In this document: positions 42,230-50,618 of the stretch, in pieces
Numbering within the stretch: position 1 is the stretch's first letter
How the letters are laid out: every line of letters starts with the position of its first letter
Assembly: GCF_030159855.1 (NCBI RefSeq)
Contig: NZ_BSNG01000001.1
Coordinates: forward strand, 2,666,001 to 2,730,000
DNA: 64,000 nt
Direction: 5' to 3'
Origin: Devosia yakushimensis
Lineage (GTDB): Bacteria; Pseudomonadota; Alphaproteobacteria; Rhizobiales; Devosiaceae
Notes under the pieces: generated by a model
Seen by the model: only the letters and a program-made list of their open reading frames with translations
The model's database searches: none
What the model was told of the DNA's origin: nothing
Position numbers and translations under genes: made by a program

Positions 42230-43447
42230 ATGGCGACCCCTCAATCCATCCGATATCTCAATGAATTGCGGGCCCTCAATGTGCTGTTCCGCGGCGGCGG
42301 CATGAGCCGGGCCGATCTGGCGCGCGCCCTTGGCCTCAACCGCTCGACGACGGGCAATATCATCGCCAATCTGCGGGCCGACGCGCTGGTGGTGGAGCGG
42401 CCGGAAATGGAACGCGGCCCGGAAGTGCGTACCGGGCGGCCGGGCATCAATATCGAACTCAACCCGGCAGGCGGCACGTTCATCGGCGCCGAAATCGGGG
42501 TGGACCGCATTACCGTGGTGGCGATCGATCTGGCGGCCAATCTGCTGCAGCGCGAAAGCATTGCCTTCCCCACCGCCGAGCGCGAGCCGCTGGAGGGGAT
42601 CGATGCTGCGGTTGGGCTGATCCAGAAGGTGATTCTGGGCGTCGCCGATCGACAGTCGATCCGGGGGCTGTGCGTATCGCTGCCGGCCCTGCTCGATCGC
42701 GATGGGCTGGTCATCAACGCGCTGTTGCTGGGCTGGCGCAACCTGCCTTTGCGCAAGCTGCTGATTGAGCGGCTGGGCGACGACTTTCCGGTGGCGGTGG
42801 AGAATGACGCCAATGCCTTTGGCATAGCCGAGACCTATGTGAATGCCTCGGTGAAAACCGAGACCATCGCCTTTTTGCTGATCGAAAGCGGTGTCGGCGG
42901 CGGCATTGTCATTGGCGGCAAGCTGTTTCGCGGCAGTAGCGGGCTGGCCGGCGAATTTGGCCAGATCGTGCTGGGCGGGGAAGGCTTTTACCGGGGCCGG
43001 ACGCGGCCGGGGCATCTCGAAAGCTTTGTGGGCAAGGAAGCGGTATTGGCGCGCTATCAATGGCATGGCGCCGATCCTGCGGCCGATATCGACCATTTGC
43101 TGGCGGCATTGCAGGCGGGCGATCCGCTCGCCCTCAAGACCGTCGAGGATTGGGGGCAGAAGCTGGCTTTGGGCCTGACGCAGGTGACCAGCGTGCTTAA
43201 CCCAACCTCTATCGTGCTGGGTGGCAGTGTGGCACCGATTTTCAAATGGGCGGCAGCCGATGTTACCGATGCCATGCAGCGCGAATTCATCGAGGGCTTC
43301 CCGCTGCCGCAGGTGCAGGTTTCCGCGCTGGGGCTGGAAGGCCCGGCGCTGGGCAGCGCCCTGTTGATGCATCAGCGCATGCTTTCGGTTGACGAAAAAG
43401 TCCTTCACCCCGGCGAACAGGGCGTCGCCGGCGCGACCGGCACCTGA
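42230..43447 (+). CDS. ROK-family transcriptional regulator lacking the zinc motif
   Basis: A 405-residue protein with an N-terminal winged HTH (about residues 8-65: MSRADLARALGLNRSTTGNIIANLRADALV) and a ROK domain (about residues 80-385: FIGAEIGVDRITVVAIDL, VENDANAFGIAE, ESGVGGGIVIGGKLFRG). The usual ROK CxCGxxGCxE zinc site is replaced by FYRGRTRPGHLESF, so all cysteines are lost while the final glutamate remains. It sits between the importer operon and the kinase gene and probably represses this locus until a sugar binds. Confidence 0.9.
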   Translation: MATPQSIRYLNELRALNVLFRGGGMSRADLARALGLNRSTTGNIIANLRADALVVERPEMERGPEVRTGRPGINIELNPAGGTFIGAEIGVDRITVVAIDLAANLLQRESIAFPTAEREPLEGIDAAVGLIQKVILGVADRQSIRGLCVSLPALLDRDGLVINALLLGWRNLPLRKLLIERLGDDFPVAVENDANAFGIAETYVNASVKTETIAFLLIESGVGGGIVIGGKLFRGSSGLAGEFGQIVLGGEGFYRGRTRPGHLESFVGKEAVLARYQWHGADPAADIDHLLAALQAGDPLALKTVEDWGQKLALGLTQVTSVLNPTSIVLGGSVAPIFKWAAADVTDAMQREFIEGFPLPQVQVSALGLEGPALGSALLMHQRMLSVDEKVLHPGEQGVAGATGT

Positions 43448-43477
43448 GCCCCTCTTTCCTGAAAGGCAGCAGACGCT

Positions 43478-44422
43478 GTGACCAAAGTTGTTACCATTGG
43501 CGAGATCGTCGTCGAGATCATGGCCGTCGCGCCGGGCAACGGTTTTCGTGAGGCCATTGAACTGGTGGGGCCTTATCCCTCGGGCGCGCCGGCCATTTTC
43601 ATCGACCAGATCGCCAAGCAGGGCCAACCCTGCGCCATGGTCAGTTGCGTGGGCAATGATGATTTCGGTTGGCTCAATATCGAGCGGCTACGGCAGGACG
43701 GCGTGGATGTCTCGGCGATCCGGGTGCATGAGGATGCGGTGACCGGCAGCGCTTTCGTGCGCTATCGCACGGATGGGCAGCGCGATTTCGTGTTCAACAT
43801 CAAGCATAGCGCCAATGGGCATATCGGGCTGACCGACGAGGCGCGAGCCGTGATCGCATCGGCCGGGCATTTGCACGTCATGGGCTCGTCGCTGGTGTCG
43901 CCGGGGATTATCGAGGCGGTGTTGTTCGCGCTTGAGCAGGTCAAGGCGCGGGGCGGCAGCGTGTCGTTCGACCCCAATATCCGCAAGGAAATGCTGGATT
44001 TTGCGGGGCTGCGCGCGGCGCTGGACACGGTGCTGGCGCAGACCGATCTGTTCATGCCGAGCGGGGCTGAGGTGTTGCTGTTTTCCCAGGAGACCAGCGA
44101 AGACGCGGCCGCCAAGGATATTCTGGCGCGTGGCGTTCGGGCCATCGTGCTCAAGCAGGGCGCGGCGGGAGCGCGCTATCTGGATGGCGAGCAGGATTTG
44201 TTCGTGCCGGCCTTTGTGGTCGAGGAGATCGATCCGACCGGGGCGGGAGACGCTTTTGGCGCGACATTCCTGGCCGGCTGGTTGGCAGGATTGGATGCCG
44301 AAACCAACCTGCGCCGGGCCAATGGTGCCGGTGCTTTGGCGGTGGGCCGCAAGGGGCCGATGGAGGGAACGTCCACGCGGGCCGAGCTTGATGCATTTCT
44401 GGCCCAGCAGGTGTCGGCATGA
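43478..44422 (+). CDS. PfkB-family sugar kinase (tagatose-kinase candidate)
   Basis: A 314-residue ribokinase-fold kinase with a GTG start at 43478; AAAGG lies upstream and no nearby ATG fits. It has GGxP-like PYPSGAPAIFIDQIAKQG, SCVGNDDFGWLNIERLRQDGVD, NIRKEM and the catalytic DPTGAGDAFGATFLAG (about residues 251-266, base Asp in GAGD). Such kinases phosphorylate free sugars with ATP. Its direct coupling (ATGA) to the GatZ-family gene suggests that it makes tagatose 6-phosphate from tagatose. Fructokinase or 2-keto-3-deoxygluconate kinase are alternatives. Confidence 0.88.
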   Translation: MTKVVTIGEIVVEIMAVAPGNGFREAIELVGPYPSGAPAIFIDQIAKQGQPCAMVSCVGNDDFGWLNIERLRQDGVDVSAIRVHEDAVTGSAFVRYRTDGQRDFVFNIKHSANGHIGLTDEARAVIASAGHLHVMGSSLVSPGIIEAVLFALEQVKARGGSVSFDPNIRKEMLDFAGLRAALDTVLAQTDLFMPSGAEVLLFSQETSEDAAAKDILARGVRAIVLKQGAAGARYLDGEQDLFVPAFVVEEIDPTGAGDAFGATFLAGWLAGLDAETNLRRANGAGALAVGRKGPMEGTSTRAELDAFLAQQVSA

Positions 44423-45699
44423 GCACCGCCCTGCTGCTGGACCTGCCAAAACAACACCGCGCCGGCAAACGGGTGGGCATTGTCTCGATCTGTTCGGCGC
44501 ATCCCCTGGTGATCGAGAGCGCGCTGATTGCGGGCCGGGAGAACCGGCATGTTGTGCTGATCGAGGCCACCTGCAATCAGGTCAATCAGGATGGCGGCTA
44601 TACCGGGATGACCCCGCTGGATTTCCGCAAGTTCGTGGAAGCCATTGCCGCCAAGGTGGGGTTCGACACCGCCAAGCTGATCCTGGGCGGGGACCATCTT
44701 GGCCCCAATCCCTGGAAGCATTTGCCAGCCGATGAGGCCATGGAAAAGTCGCGGGTGATGATCACCGCTTTTGTGGCCGCTGGCTTTACGAAGCTGCATC
44801 TCGATACCAGCATGGGCTGCCAGGGCGAGCCTGTCGCGCTGCCGGATGCGACAACAGCCGAACGCGCGGCATTTCTGGCGCAGGCGGCAGAAGGCGCCCT
44901 GCCCGCTGGAGGCGACAAGCCGGTCTATATTATTGGCACGGAAGTGCCGGTTCCGGGTGGGGCGCTCGAAGCGCTGGACCATTTGCAGGTCACGATGCCG
45001 GCAGCGGCGCTGGCTACGATCGAAGTGCATCGGCGGGCCTTCGCGGCGCGTGGGCTGGATGATGCCTTTGCCCGCGTTGTCGGGGTCGTGGTACAGCCGG
45101 GCGTCGAGTTCGGCAATGAAGATGTGATCGTCTATGAACCAGCCAAAGCGCAGGCATTGAGCGCGGTGCTGGGTCAGGTGCCGCAATTCGTTTTCGAGGC
45201 GCATTCGACGGATTACCAGCCGGAGGCTGCGCTGGCGGGTCTGGTGGCCGATGGGTTCAACATTCTCAAAGTGGGTCCGGCGCTGACTTTTGTTCTGCGC
45301 GAGGCGATTTATGGGCTGGATCAGGTTGCTGTTGCGCTGGGTCTGTTGGAGCCGAGCGAGACTGTCGCGCTGGCGATGGAAGCGCTGATGCTGCGCGAGC
45401 CGCAGCATTGGCAGAAATATTACCATGGCGATGCCGCTGCCCTGCATATGCAGCGCCATTTCAGCTATTCGGACCGCATCCGCTATTATTGGCCGCATCC
45501 CGATGCCGTTGCGGCGGTGGAGCGGCTGATGGCGGCGCTGGGTGATCGGGACATTCCCATGCCGCTGATCAGCCAGTTTCTGGGCACATTGCATGCGGCC
45601 GCCGCGGCGAACGGCCAGAAAACCGACGCCCGTTCGCTGTTGCTGCTGGCGGTCCGGCAGCAAACGGATCTTTATTCGCGCGCCACCGGGATATTGTGA
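44419..45699 (+). CDS. GatZ/KbaZ-family protein (tagatose 6-phosphate 4-epimerase candidate)
   Basis: A 426-residue TIM-barrel protein with family motifs VGIVSICSAHPLVIESAL, IEATCNQVNQDGGYTGMTP, LGGDHLGPNPWK, HLDTSMGCQGEP and VFEAHSTDYQ. In enteric bacteria GatZ/KbaZ was described as the helper subunit of tagatose-bisphosphate aldolase. In Agrobacterium a family member has been assigned as D-tagatose 6-phosphate 4-epimerase in D-altritol and galactitol breakdown (from memory). Here no GatY/KbaY partner is present beside it and a PfkB kinase is directly coupled, so the epimerase role, giving fructose 6-phosphate, is the better fit. Confidence 0.88.
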   Translation: MSTALLLDLPKQHRAGKRVGIVSICSAHPLVIESALIAGRENRHVVLIEATCNQVNQDGGYTGMTPLDFRKFVEAIAAKVGFDTAKLILGGDHLGPNPWKHLPADEAMEKSRVMITAFVAAGFTKLHLDTSMGCQGEPVALPDATTAERAAFLAQAAEGALPAGGDKPVYIIGTEVPVPGGALEALDHLQVTMPAAALATIEVHRRAFAARGLDDAFARVVGVVVQPGVEFGNEDVIVYEPAKAQALSAVLGQVPQFVFEAHSTDYQPEAALAGLVADGFNILKVGPALTFVLREAIYGLDQVAVALGLLEPSETVALAMEALMLREPQHWQKYYHGDAAALHMQRHFSYSDRIRYYWPHPDAVAAVERLMAALGDRDIPMPLISQFLGTLHAAAAANGQKTDARSLLLLAVRQQTDLYSRATGIL

Positions 45700-46470
45700 T
45701 CAGCGCACGGCAATCCCCGCGGTGAGGCCGCCGTCGATGCGGTGGTCGGCGCCGGTGATGAAGGCGGCGCGGGGGGAGGCGAGGAAGGCGACCAGCTCGG
45801 CCACTTCCTCGGGCTCGCCAATGCGACCGAGCGGATGGGCGGCGCCGAAGCGGGCGAAAGCTGCTGCAATATCAACATCCTGACCATCACTGTGACGCGC
45901 GGCGCGCTCGAGAATGGGCGTGCGGACCGAGCCGGGGCTGACCGAATTGACGCGAATATTGTCGGCGGCGAAATCGAGCGCCATGGCGCGGGTCAGGGCG
46001 TGGATGGCGCCTTTGGAGGCGGCATAGGCGGCAACGTTATTCTGGCTGGCATGGCCCTGAACGCTGGAGATATTCACGATACTCCCGCCCCCTTGGCGGC
46101 GCAGATGGGGCACGCCGAAATGGGCGGTGAGGTGGATGGAGCCGACATTGACGGCGAGGCATTGGGCGAAGGTTTGGGGGCTCGTTGCCACACAATCGCC
46201 GTATGGATGAACGGCTGCTGAATTGATGATGACGTCGATATGGCCGAAGCGGGCGACGGTTTCGGCGATGGCGGCTTCGACCTGTTCGGGGACGGAGACA
46301 TCGGTCAGGCGCGTGGCGATTTGCGGGTGGGTGGCGAGTTCGGCATTGCCGGCTGTGTCGATGCCCAGAGCCATGACTTGTGCGCCCTCGGCGGCGAGTT
46401 TGAGGGCGATGGCGCGGCCAATGCCGGTTGTGCCGGTGACCAGGGCGGCCTTGCCGGTGAAATCAGCCAT
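45700..46470 (-). CDS. SDR family oxidoreductase
   Basis: A 256-residue classical SDR with TGTTGIGRAIA (about residues 13-23), the NSAA variant of the NNAG motif, a catalytic Ser in VNISSVQGHASQ, YAASK and the C-terminal GADHRIDGGL. It ends exactly where the GatZ-family gene ends on the other strand, with no spacer. It is the last gene of a three-gene operon (SDR, GMC oxidoreductase, SDR) and overlaps the GMC gene by 8 nt. A sugar or polyol substrate is likely from context only. Confidence 0.9.
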   Translation of the reverse strand: MADFTGKAALVTGTTGIGRAIALKLAAEGAQVMALGIDTAGNAELATHPQIATRLTDVSVPEQVEAAIAETVARFGHIDVIINSAAVHPYGDCVATSPQTFAQCLAVNVGSIHLTAHFGVPHLRRQGGGSIVNISSVQGHASQNNVAAYAASKGAIHALTRAMALDFAADNIRVNSVSPGSVRTPILERAARHSDGQDVDIAAAFARFGAAHPLGRIGEPEEVAELVAFLASPRAAFITGADHRIDGGLTAGIAVR

Positions 46471-48106
46471 TGCTTGGGTCCTTTATGATGAGGTCGGCGG
46501 CCTTTTCGGCGATGCAATAGGTGGCGGCGACCGTGTTGCCGGAGACGATTGTGGGCATGATGGAGGCGTCGACGACGCGCAGGCCGGCGACGCCGTGGAC
46601 GCGGAGGGTCGTTGGGTCGACTACGGCGTCGGGGCCGGTGCCCATGGCGCAGGTGCCCACGGGGTGGAACAGCGTGCCGACGCTGCGGCGGATGAAGGCG
46701 TCGAGGGCGCCGTCGCTTTGCGCGTTGGGGCCGGGATCGACTTCGCGGTCCAGATGCGGGGCGAAAGGGGACTGGGCAATGATGTTGCGGGCGAGGCGGA
46801 TGCCGGCGCGGAGCGTGTCCATGGCGCCGTCATGGCGCAGGAAATTGTAGAGGATTGAGGGCTTGGCGTGGGGATCGGCGCTGGTGAGGCCGACGCGGCC
46901 GATGCTGCCGGGACGGAGCTGGCAGACATGCATGAGAAAGCCATGGCCGGTGAAGCCGCCGGCGTTTTGCGTGTTGCCGACGGCGGTGCAGAAAAAGAGC
47001 TGGATATCGGGGCGGGCCTGGCCGGGCGTGGTCGAGAGGAAAGCGCCGCCCTCCCCCGTGGTGGAGGCGAAGAGGCCGCGGCGGCGGAAGAGCCAATCGA
47101 GGACGTGGAGGACATTGCGCGGGAGGGCGCGCCAGGAGATGCCGTAGGGCGCGGTGGATTTGGCGCGGTATTCCAGGGTGACGTCGAGATGGTCCTGCAG
47201 GTTTTCGCCGACGCCGGGGAGGTGTTGGACCGGCGTGATGCCGTAGCGTTGCAGCTGGGCGGTGTCGCCAATGCCCGAGAGCAGGAGCAGGTGGGGCGAG
47301 ACGAAGGAGCCGGCGGAGAGGATGACTTCGTGGGCGGCAATGGTGCCCTGCCCCGTGGCGCTGTCATAGGCGATGCCGGTGGCGCGTTTGCCGTCGAACA
47401 GGACTTTGGTGACGGTTCGCTCGCTCAGGATGTGCAGATTGGGGCGGTGGCGGACGGGGTCGAGATAGGCGCCTTCGGCGGTGACGCGCTCGCCATGGCG
47501 CTGGGTGAAAGTGTAGAGGCCGGCGCCGGCCTGGGTGGCGCCGTTGAAATCGGGATTGAGGGGGATGCCGGCTTGCGCGGCGGCGGCGAGATAGACGCGG
47601 GCCATTGGGTTGACGCTGCGGAGCGGGGCGATGGTGAGGGGGCCGTCACTGCCGTGGAAGGCGGGATCGACCGGGCTGGCGGGATCTGGTTCGAAGCGTT
47701 CGAGCCTGCGGAAATAGGGCAATAGATCGTCATAGGACCAGCCGGGATTGCCCAGGTCGCGCCAGTGGTCGAAATCCTCGCGCTGGCCGCGGATATAGAT
47801 CTGACCGTTGACATTGGTGCTGCCGCCGCTGCCCTTGCCGCGCGGCAGGGCGATCTGGCGGCCCTGCAGGCCCGGTTCGGGATCGGTGGTGAACCAGGAC
47901 ATGAATTTGGGGCCGCCGAGAAAGGCCAAAGCGGGGGCCATGAAGGTGACCATGGCCAGCGGCATGCGGATGATGGCTTTGCGGGAATTGCGGTCGGGGC
48001 CGGCCTCGACCAGGGCGACGCGGACATTGGGGTCGGCGGAGAGCCGGTTGGCGAGCACGCAACCGGCGGCACCGGCTCCGACGATGAGGTAGTCATAGGC
48101 CGGCAT
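46463..48106 (-). CDS. GMC-family FAD oxidoreductase (choline dehydrogenase-like)
   Basis: A 547-residue flavoenzyme. The FAD-binding dinucleotide motif is in YDYLIVGAGAAGCVLANRLSAD (residues 4-25), the GMC signature in LPRGKGSGGSTNVNGQIYIRG (about residues 88-108), and the second signature in ILSAGSFVSPHLLLLSGIG. The C-terminal part has HPVGTCAMG (catalytic His about residue 481) and NTVAATYCIAEKAAD. Such enzymes oxidise alcohols, including polyols and sugars such as L-sorbose. No signal peptide is seen, so it is cytosolic. It lies between two SDR genes and overlaps both, so it probably shares their substrate route. Confidence 0.92.
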   Translation of the reverse strand: MPAYDYLIVGAGAAGCVLANRLSADPNVRVALVEAGPDRNSRKAIIRMPLAMVTFMAPALAFLGGPKFMSWFTTDPEPGLQGRQIALPRGKGSGGSTNVNGQIYIRGQREDFDHWRDLGNPGWSYDDLLPYFRRLERFEPDPASPVDPAFHGSDGPLTIAPLRSVNPMARVYLAAAAQAGIPLNPDFNGATQAGAGLYTFTQRHGERVTAEGAYLDPVRHRPNLHILSERTVTKVLFDGKRATGIAYDSATGQGTIAAHEVILSAGSFVSPHLLLLSGIGDTAQLQRYGITPVQHLPGVGENLQDHLDVTLEYRAKSTAPYGISWRALPRNVLHVLDWLFRRRGLFASTTGEGGAFLSTTPGQARPDIQLFFCTAVGNTQNAGGFTGHGFLMHVCQLRPGSIGRVGLTSADPHAKPSILYNFLRHDGAMDTLRAGIRLARNIIAQSPFAPHLDREVDPGPNAQSDGALDAFIRRSVGTLFHPVGTCAMGTGPDAVVDPTTLRVHGVAGLRVVDASIMPTIVSGNTVAATYCIAEKAADLIIKDPSNG

Positions 48107-48834
48107 CAGATATCCTGATTTTGCGGCAGGATGACCAGATCGCGGATGGTGACATGGGGCGGGCGGGTCAGCATGAAGAGGACGGCGTCGGCGACATCCT
48201 GCGAGCGCAGGCCTTCATGGGCAGCGACCTTGGCGTCGATCTCAGTGGGATCGTCATAGCCCCAGAGTTCGTTGAGCACGACGCCGGGAGCGACGGCGCC
48301 GACCCGCACATTGTCAGGCGCGACCTGGCGGCGCAGGCCATGGACAAAGGACTGAATGGCGTGTTTGGAAGCGGAATAAACCGGCTCCCACTGGATGGCC
48401 TGATGGCCGGAAATCGAGCTGGTGACGACAATATCGCCAGAGCGGCGGGCGATCATGCCGGGCAGCACGGCGCGGATCAGGCGGAAGACGCTGCTGACAT
48501 TGACCTGCACGAGCTCATCCCAGGCGTCGGCATCGCCATCGGCCACATCGCCGGGAATGTAGAGGCCGGCATTGGCGAGCAGGATATCGACGCGGCCAAA
48601 ATGGGCGAGGGTTTTGGCGGCGACGGTTTCGACAGCGGCGGGGTCGGCAAGGTCGGCGGGGAGCACGAGGGCGGTGGGGCCGATAAGGTTGGCGACCAGT
48701 TGCAGGCGATCGGCCGAGCGGCCGACCAGGGCGACGCTGGCGCCGGCTTCGGCGACGGAAAGCGCCAGGGCCCGGCCGATGCCGGAGCTGGCGCCGGTCA
48801 CCAGCACGATTTTGCCGGCGAGATTTTGGCTCAT
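48106..48834 (-). CDS. SDR polyol dehydrogenase, ribitol-2-dehydrogenase-like (2)
   Basis: A 242-residue enzyme starting at the ATG at 48834 (GGGAGAACCAC upstream; the 69 upstream residues in frame are not family-like). It has TGASSGIGRALAL, LLANAGLY, Ser in VVTSSISGHQ and YSASKHA, ending in RDLVILPQNQDI. It is the same length as, and closely similar to, the SDR at 35755-36483, so the two are paralogues bracketing the locus. It is first in its operon and overlaps the GMC gene by 1 nt. Polyol-to-ketose oxidation is the expected reaction. Confidence 0.88.
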   Translation of the reverse strand: MSQNLAGKIVLVTGASSGIGRALALSVAEAGASVALVGRSADRLQLVANLIGPTALVLPADLADPAAVETVAAKTLAHFGRVDILLANAGLYIPGDVADGDADAWDELVQVNVSSVFRLIRAVLPGMIARRSGDIVVTSSISGHQAIQWEPVYSASKHAIQSFVHGLRRQVAPDNVRVGAVAPGVVLNELWGYDDPTEIDAKVAAHEGLRSQDVADAVLFMLTRPPHVTIRDLVILPQNQDI

Positions 48835-48979
48835 GTGGTTCTCCCTGCCCGGCGCGTTGCTGCGCTTCTGGGTGCAGTGACGGTAGGGGAGATTGCTTCG
48901 GCCCGTCAATATATATGTTTGCTTGCGTAAAGATTTTGTGAGGTGGGGATGGATCGGGGCTCGCAACACCCCCTCCCAA

Positions 48980-49000
48980 CCTCCCCCGTCGAGGGGGAGG
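48980..49000. repeat. GC-rich palindromic repeat unit
   Basis: CCTCCCCC (48980-48987) and GGGGGAGG (48993-49000) form a perfect 8-bp palindrome with a 5-nt loop, flanked by CCCTCCCAA and TTGGGG-like sequence. Similar C/G-rich palindromes occur at 54677, 54756, 54857 and 56094, always between genes. Confidence 0.6.
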
Positions 49001-49037
49001 TGCCGGGCTGGTGGTTGGGGCGGGATGGTGCCCGCCC

Positions 49038-49925
49038 TCACATCACCATTGCCGCAGCGCCGATCAGACCTGCGTTCTCGCCCAGCGCCGCGGGAACTAT
49101 CGGGACATCACGAAATGCCGGCATGGCGTTGGCCTGGACGCGGTGGGTGATACCCGGGAGCAGCAGCGGAAAGCCGTTGGCGATGCCGCCGCCGAGGATC
49201 ACGGTTTGGGGGCTGAAGAGGTGGAGCAGGTTGGCGATGCCGATGCCGAGCCAATCGGCTTGTTCGGTGACCAGCTGGAGGGCGCGAGGATCGCCCGAGG
49301 GGGCGGCGGCGAAAGCGGATTTTGGGTTGGGGAAATGGGGGGAGATGCGGCGGGCGAAGGCGGTGCCGGAGGCGTAGGCTTCCCAGCAGCCGCGATTGCC
49401 GCAGGCGCAGGGGGCGCCATCGCGCTCGATGGTCATGTGGCCGATATGGCCGGCCATGCCCATGCGGCCGCGCAGCACTTTGCCATCGGCAATGACGCCG
49501 CCGCCAATGCCGGTGCTGATGGTGACATAGACCAGGTGGGAGAGGCCCTGCCCGGCGCCGAATTTCCATTCGCCGATGGCGGCGGCTATGGCGTCGTTTT
49601 CGAGGCGGACAGGCAGGTTCAGCGCGGTCTGGATCATGCTGGCGATGGGGATATCGGACCAACCGGCCAGGGTTGGCACGCCGAGGGCGAGGCCGCGTTC
49701 GGTGTCGATGGGGCCGGGTGAGGAGATGCCGGCACCGGTAATTCCAGTGCGGTCGGGGGCGATTTTGGCGACGAGGTCAGCGATCTGCTGGACGACGGCC
49801 TGGGGGCCGGCTTGCGCCAGGGTGGCGGTTTCTTCGCGGGCGAGGATGTGGCCGGAGCTGTCGACCAGGGCCGCGCGCAGGCTGGTGCCGCCGATATCGA
49901 TGCCGATGGCGCGGGCTTTGCTCAT
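49038..49925 (-). CDS. ROK-family sugar kinase
   Basis: A 295-residue ASKHA-fold kinase without an HTH domain, so an enzyme. It has the phosphate-binding IGIDIGGTSLRAALVD (residues 7-22), catalytic ENDA (Asp about residue 112), STGIGGGVIADGKVLRG, the intact zinc site CACGNRGCWE (about residues 162-171) and VILGGGIANG. Members phosphorylate glucose, N-acetylmannosamine or allose at C6. It follows an RPE/AlsE-type epimerase gene by 2 nt; in E. coli AlsK (ROK) and AlsE act together on allose, so a similar pair is possible here. Confidence 0.9.
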   Translation of the reverse strand: MSKARAIGIDIGGTSLRAALVDSSGHILAREETATLAQAGPQAVVQQIADLVAKIAPDRTGITGAGISSPGPIDTERGLALGVPTLAGWSDIPIASMIQTALNLPVRLENDAIAAAIGEWKFGAGQGLSHLVYVTISTGIGGGVIADGKVLRGRMGMAGHIGHMTIERDGAPCACGNRGCWEAYASGTAFARRISPHFPNPKSAFAAAPSGDPRALQLVTEQADWLGIGIANLLHLFSPQTVILGGGIANGFPLLLPGITHRVQANAMPAFRDVPIVPAALGENAGLIGAAAMVM

Positions 49926-49927
49926 GG

Positions 49928-50617
49928 CTAGAGCGCGTGCAGCCAGGCCATGCGGGCGGCAAGGTCTGGGGCGCCGAAGGCCAGGGAGCCCATGACGACA
50001 GTTTGTGCGCCGGCGGCACGCAACAGGGGGACGGTGGTGTCGCGGATGCCGCCATCGGCGGCGAGGATGATGTTGCGGCCTGAGTTGGCGATCAGGGCTT
50101 TTGCCTCCTGCAGACGGTCGCCCGCTGTGGGGTCGAGCCCCTGTCCTTTTACGCCGATGGCGGTGCCGAGCAGGGTGAGGAAATCGAGGCGGTCGAGATA
50201 GGGCGCCAGTTTGGCGACCGGGGTTTCGATGCGGGCGACCATGCCACTGGCCACATTGCGGCTGGCGAGGAGGGAGAGGGCCGCGTCGGCAATGGCGGCA
50301 TTTTCGACATGGATGCTGATGAGGTCGGCGCTGGCATCGGCGAATTGGGTGATCTGCTCGAGCAGGATGGCGTCGGCCACCATGAGGTGGACATGGATGG
50401 GCCGTGTGGTGGCGCTGCGCATGCGGGCGACGAGATCGGGGAAGAACAGCAGCGCGGGGGCGAAATGGCCGTCGGCCACGTCGATATGGAGCAGATCGGC
50501 ATGGGGCTCGATGCGACTGAGATCATCGGCCAGGCGGATGAGATCGGCCGACCACATGGAATATTCGGCGAGGAGCCGGTGGCGCGGCAGATCGGCAAGC
50601 CAGGTGGGGCTGGGCAT
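49928..50617 (-). CDS. Ribulose-phosphate 3-epimerase family (AlsE-like)
   Basis: A 229-residue TIM-barrel enzyme starting at the ATG at 50617, with GAGGAAATC upstream. The metal ligands and acid/base pair are in LHIDVADGHFAPALLF (about residues 43-58) and HVHLMVADA, and the phosphate grip in AADGGIRDTTVPLLRAAGA (about residues 178-196). The family inverts C3 of phosphorylated ketoses: ribulose 5-phosphate (Rpe) or allulose 6-phosphate (AlsE). In a sugar operon with a ROK kinase the AlsE-type role is more likely than the central-metabolism Rpe role. Confidence 0.87.
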   Translation of the reverse strand: MPSPTWLADLPRHRLLAEYSMWSADLIRLADDLSRIEPHADLLHIDVADGHFAPALLFFPDLVARMRSATTRPIHVHLMVADAILLEQITQFADASADLISIHVENAAIADAALSLLASRNVASGMVARIETPVAKLAPYLDRLDFLTLLGTAIGVKGQGLDPTAGDRLQEAKALIANSGRNIILAADGGIRDTTVPLLRAAGAQTVVMGSLAFGAPDLAARMAWLHAL

Positions 50618-50618
50618 T

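Noticed and set aside
48916..48932. TGTTTGC upstream of the SDR/GMC operon as a third ROK operator
   Set aside because: Only one half-site matches; the other half (CGTAAAG) does not fit GTTAACA.
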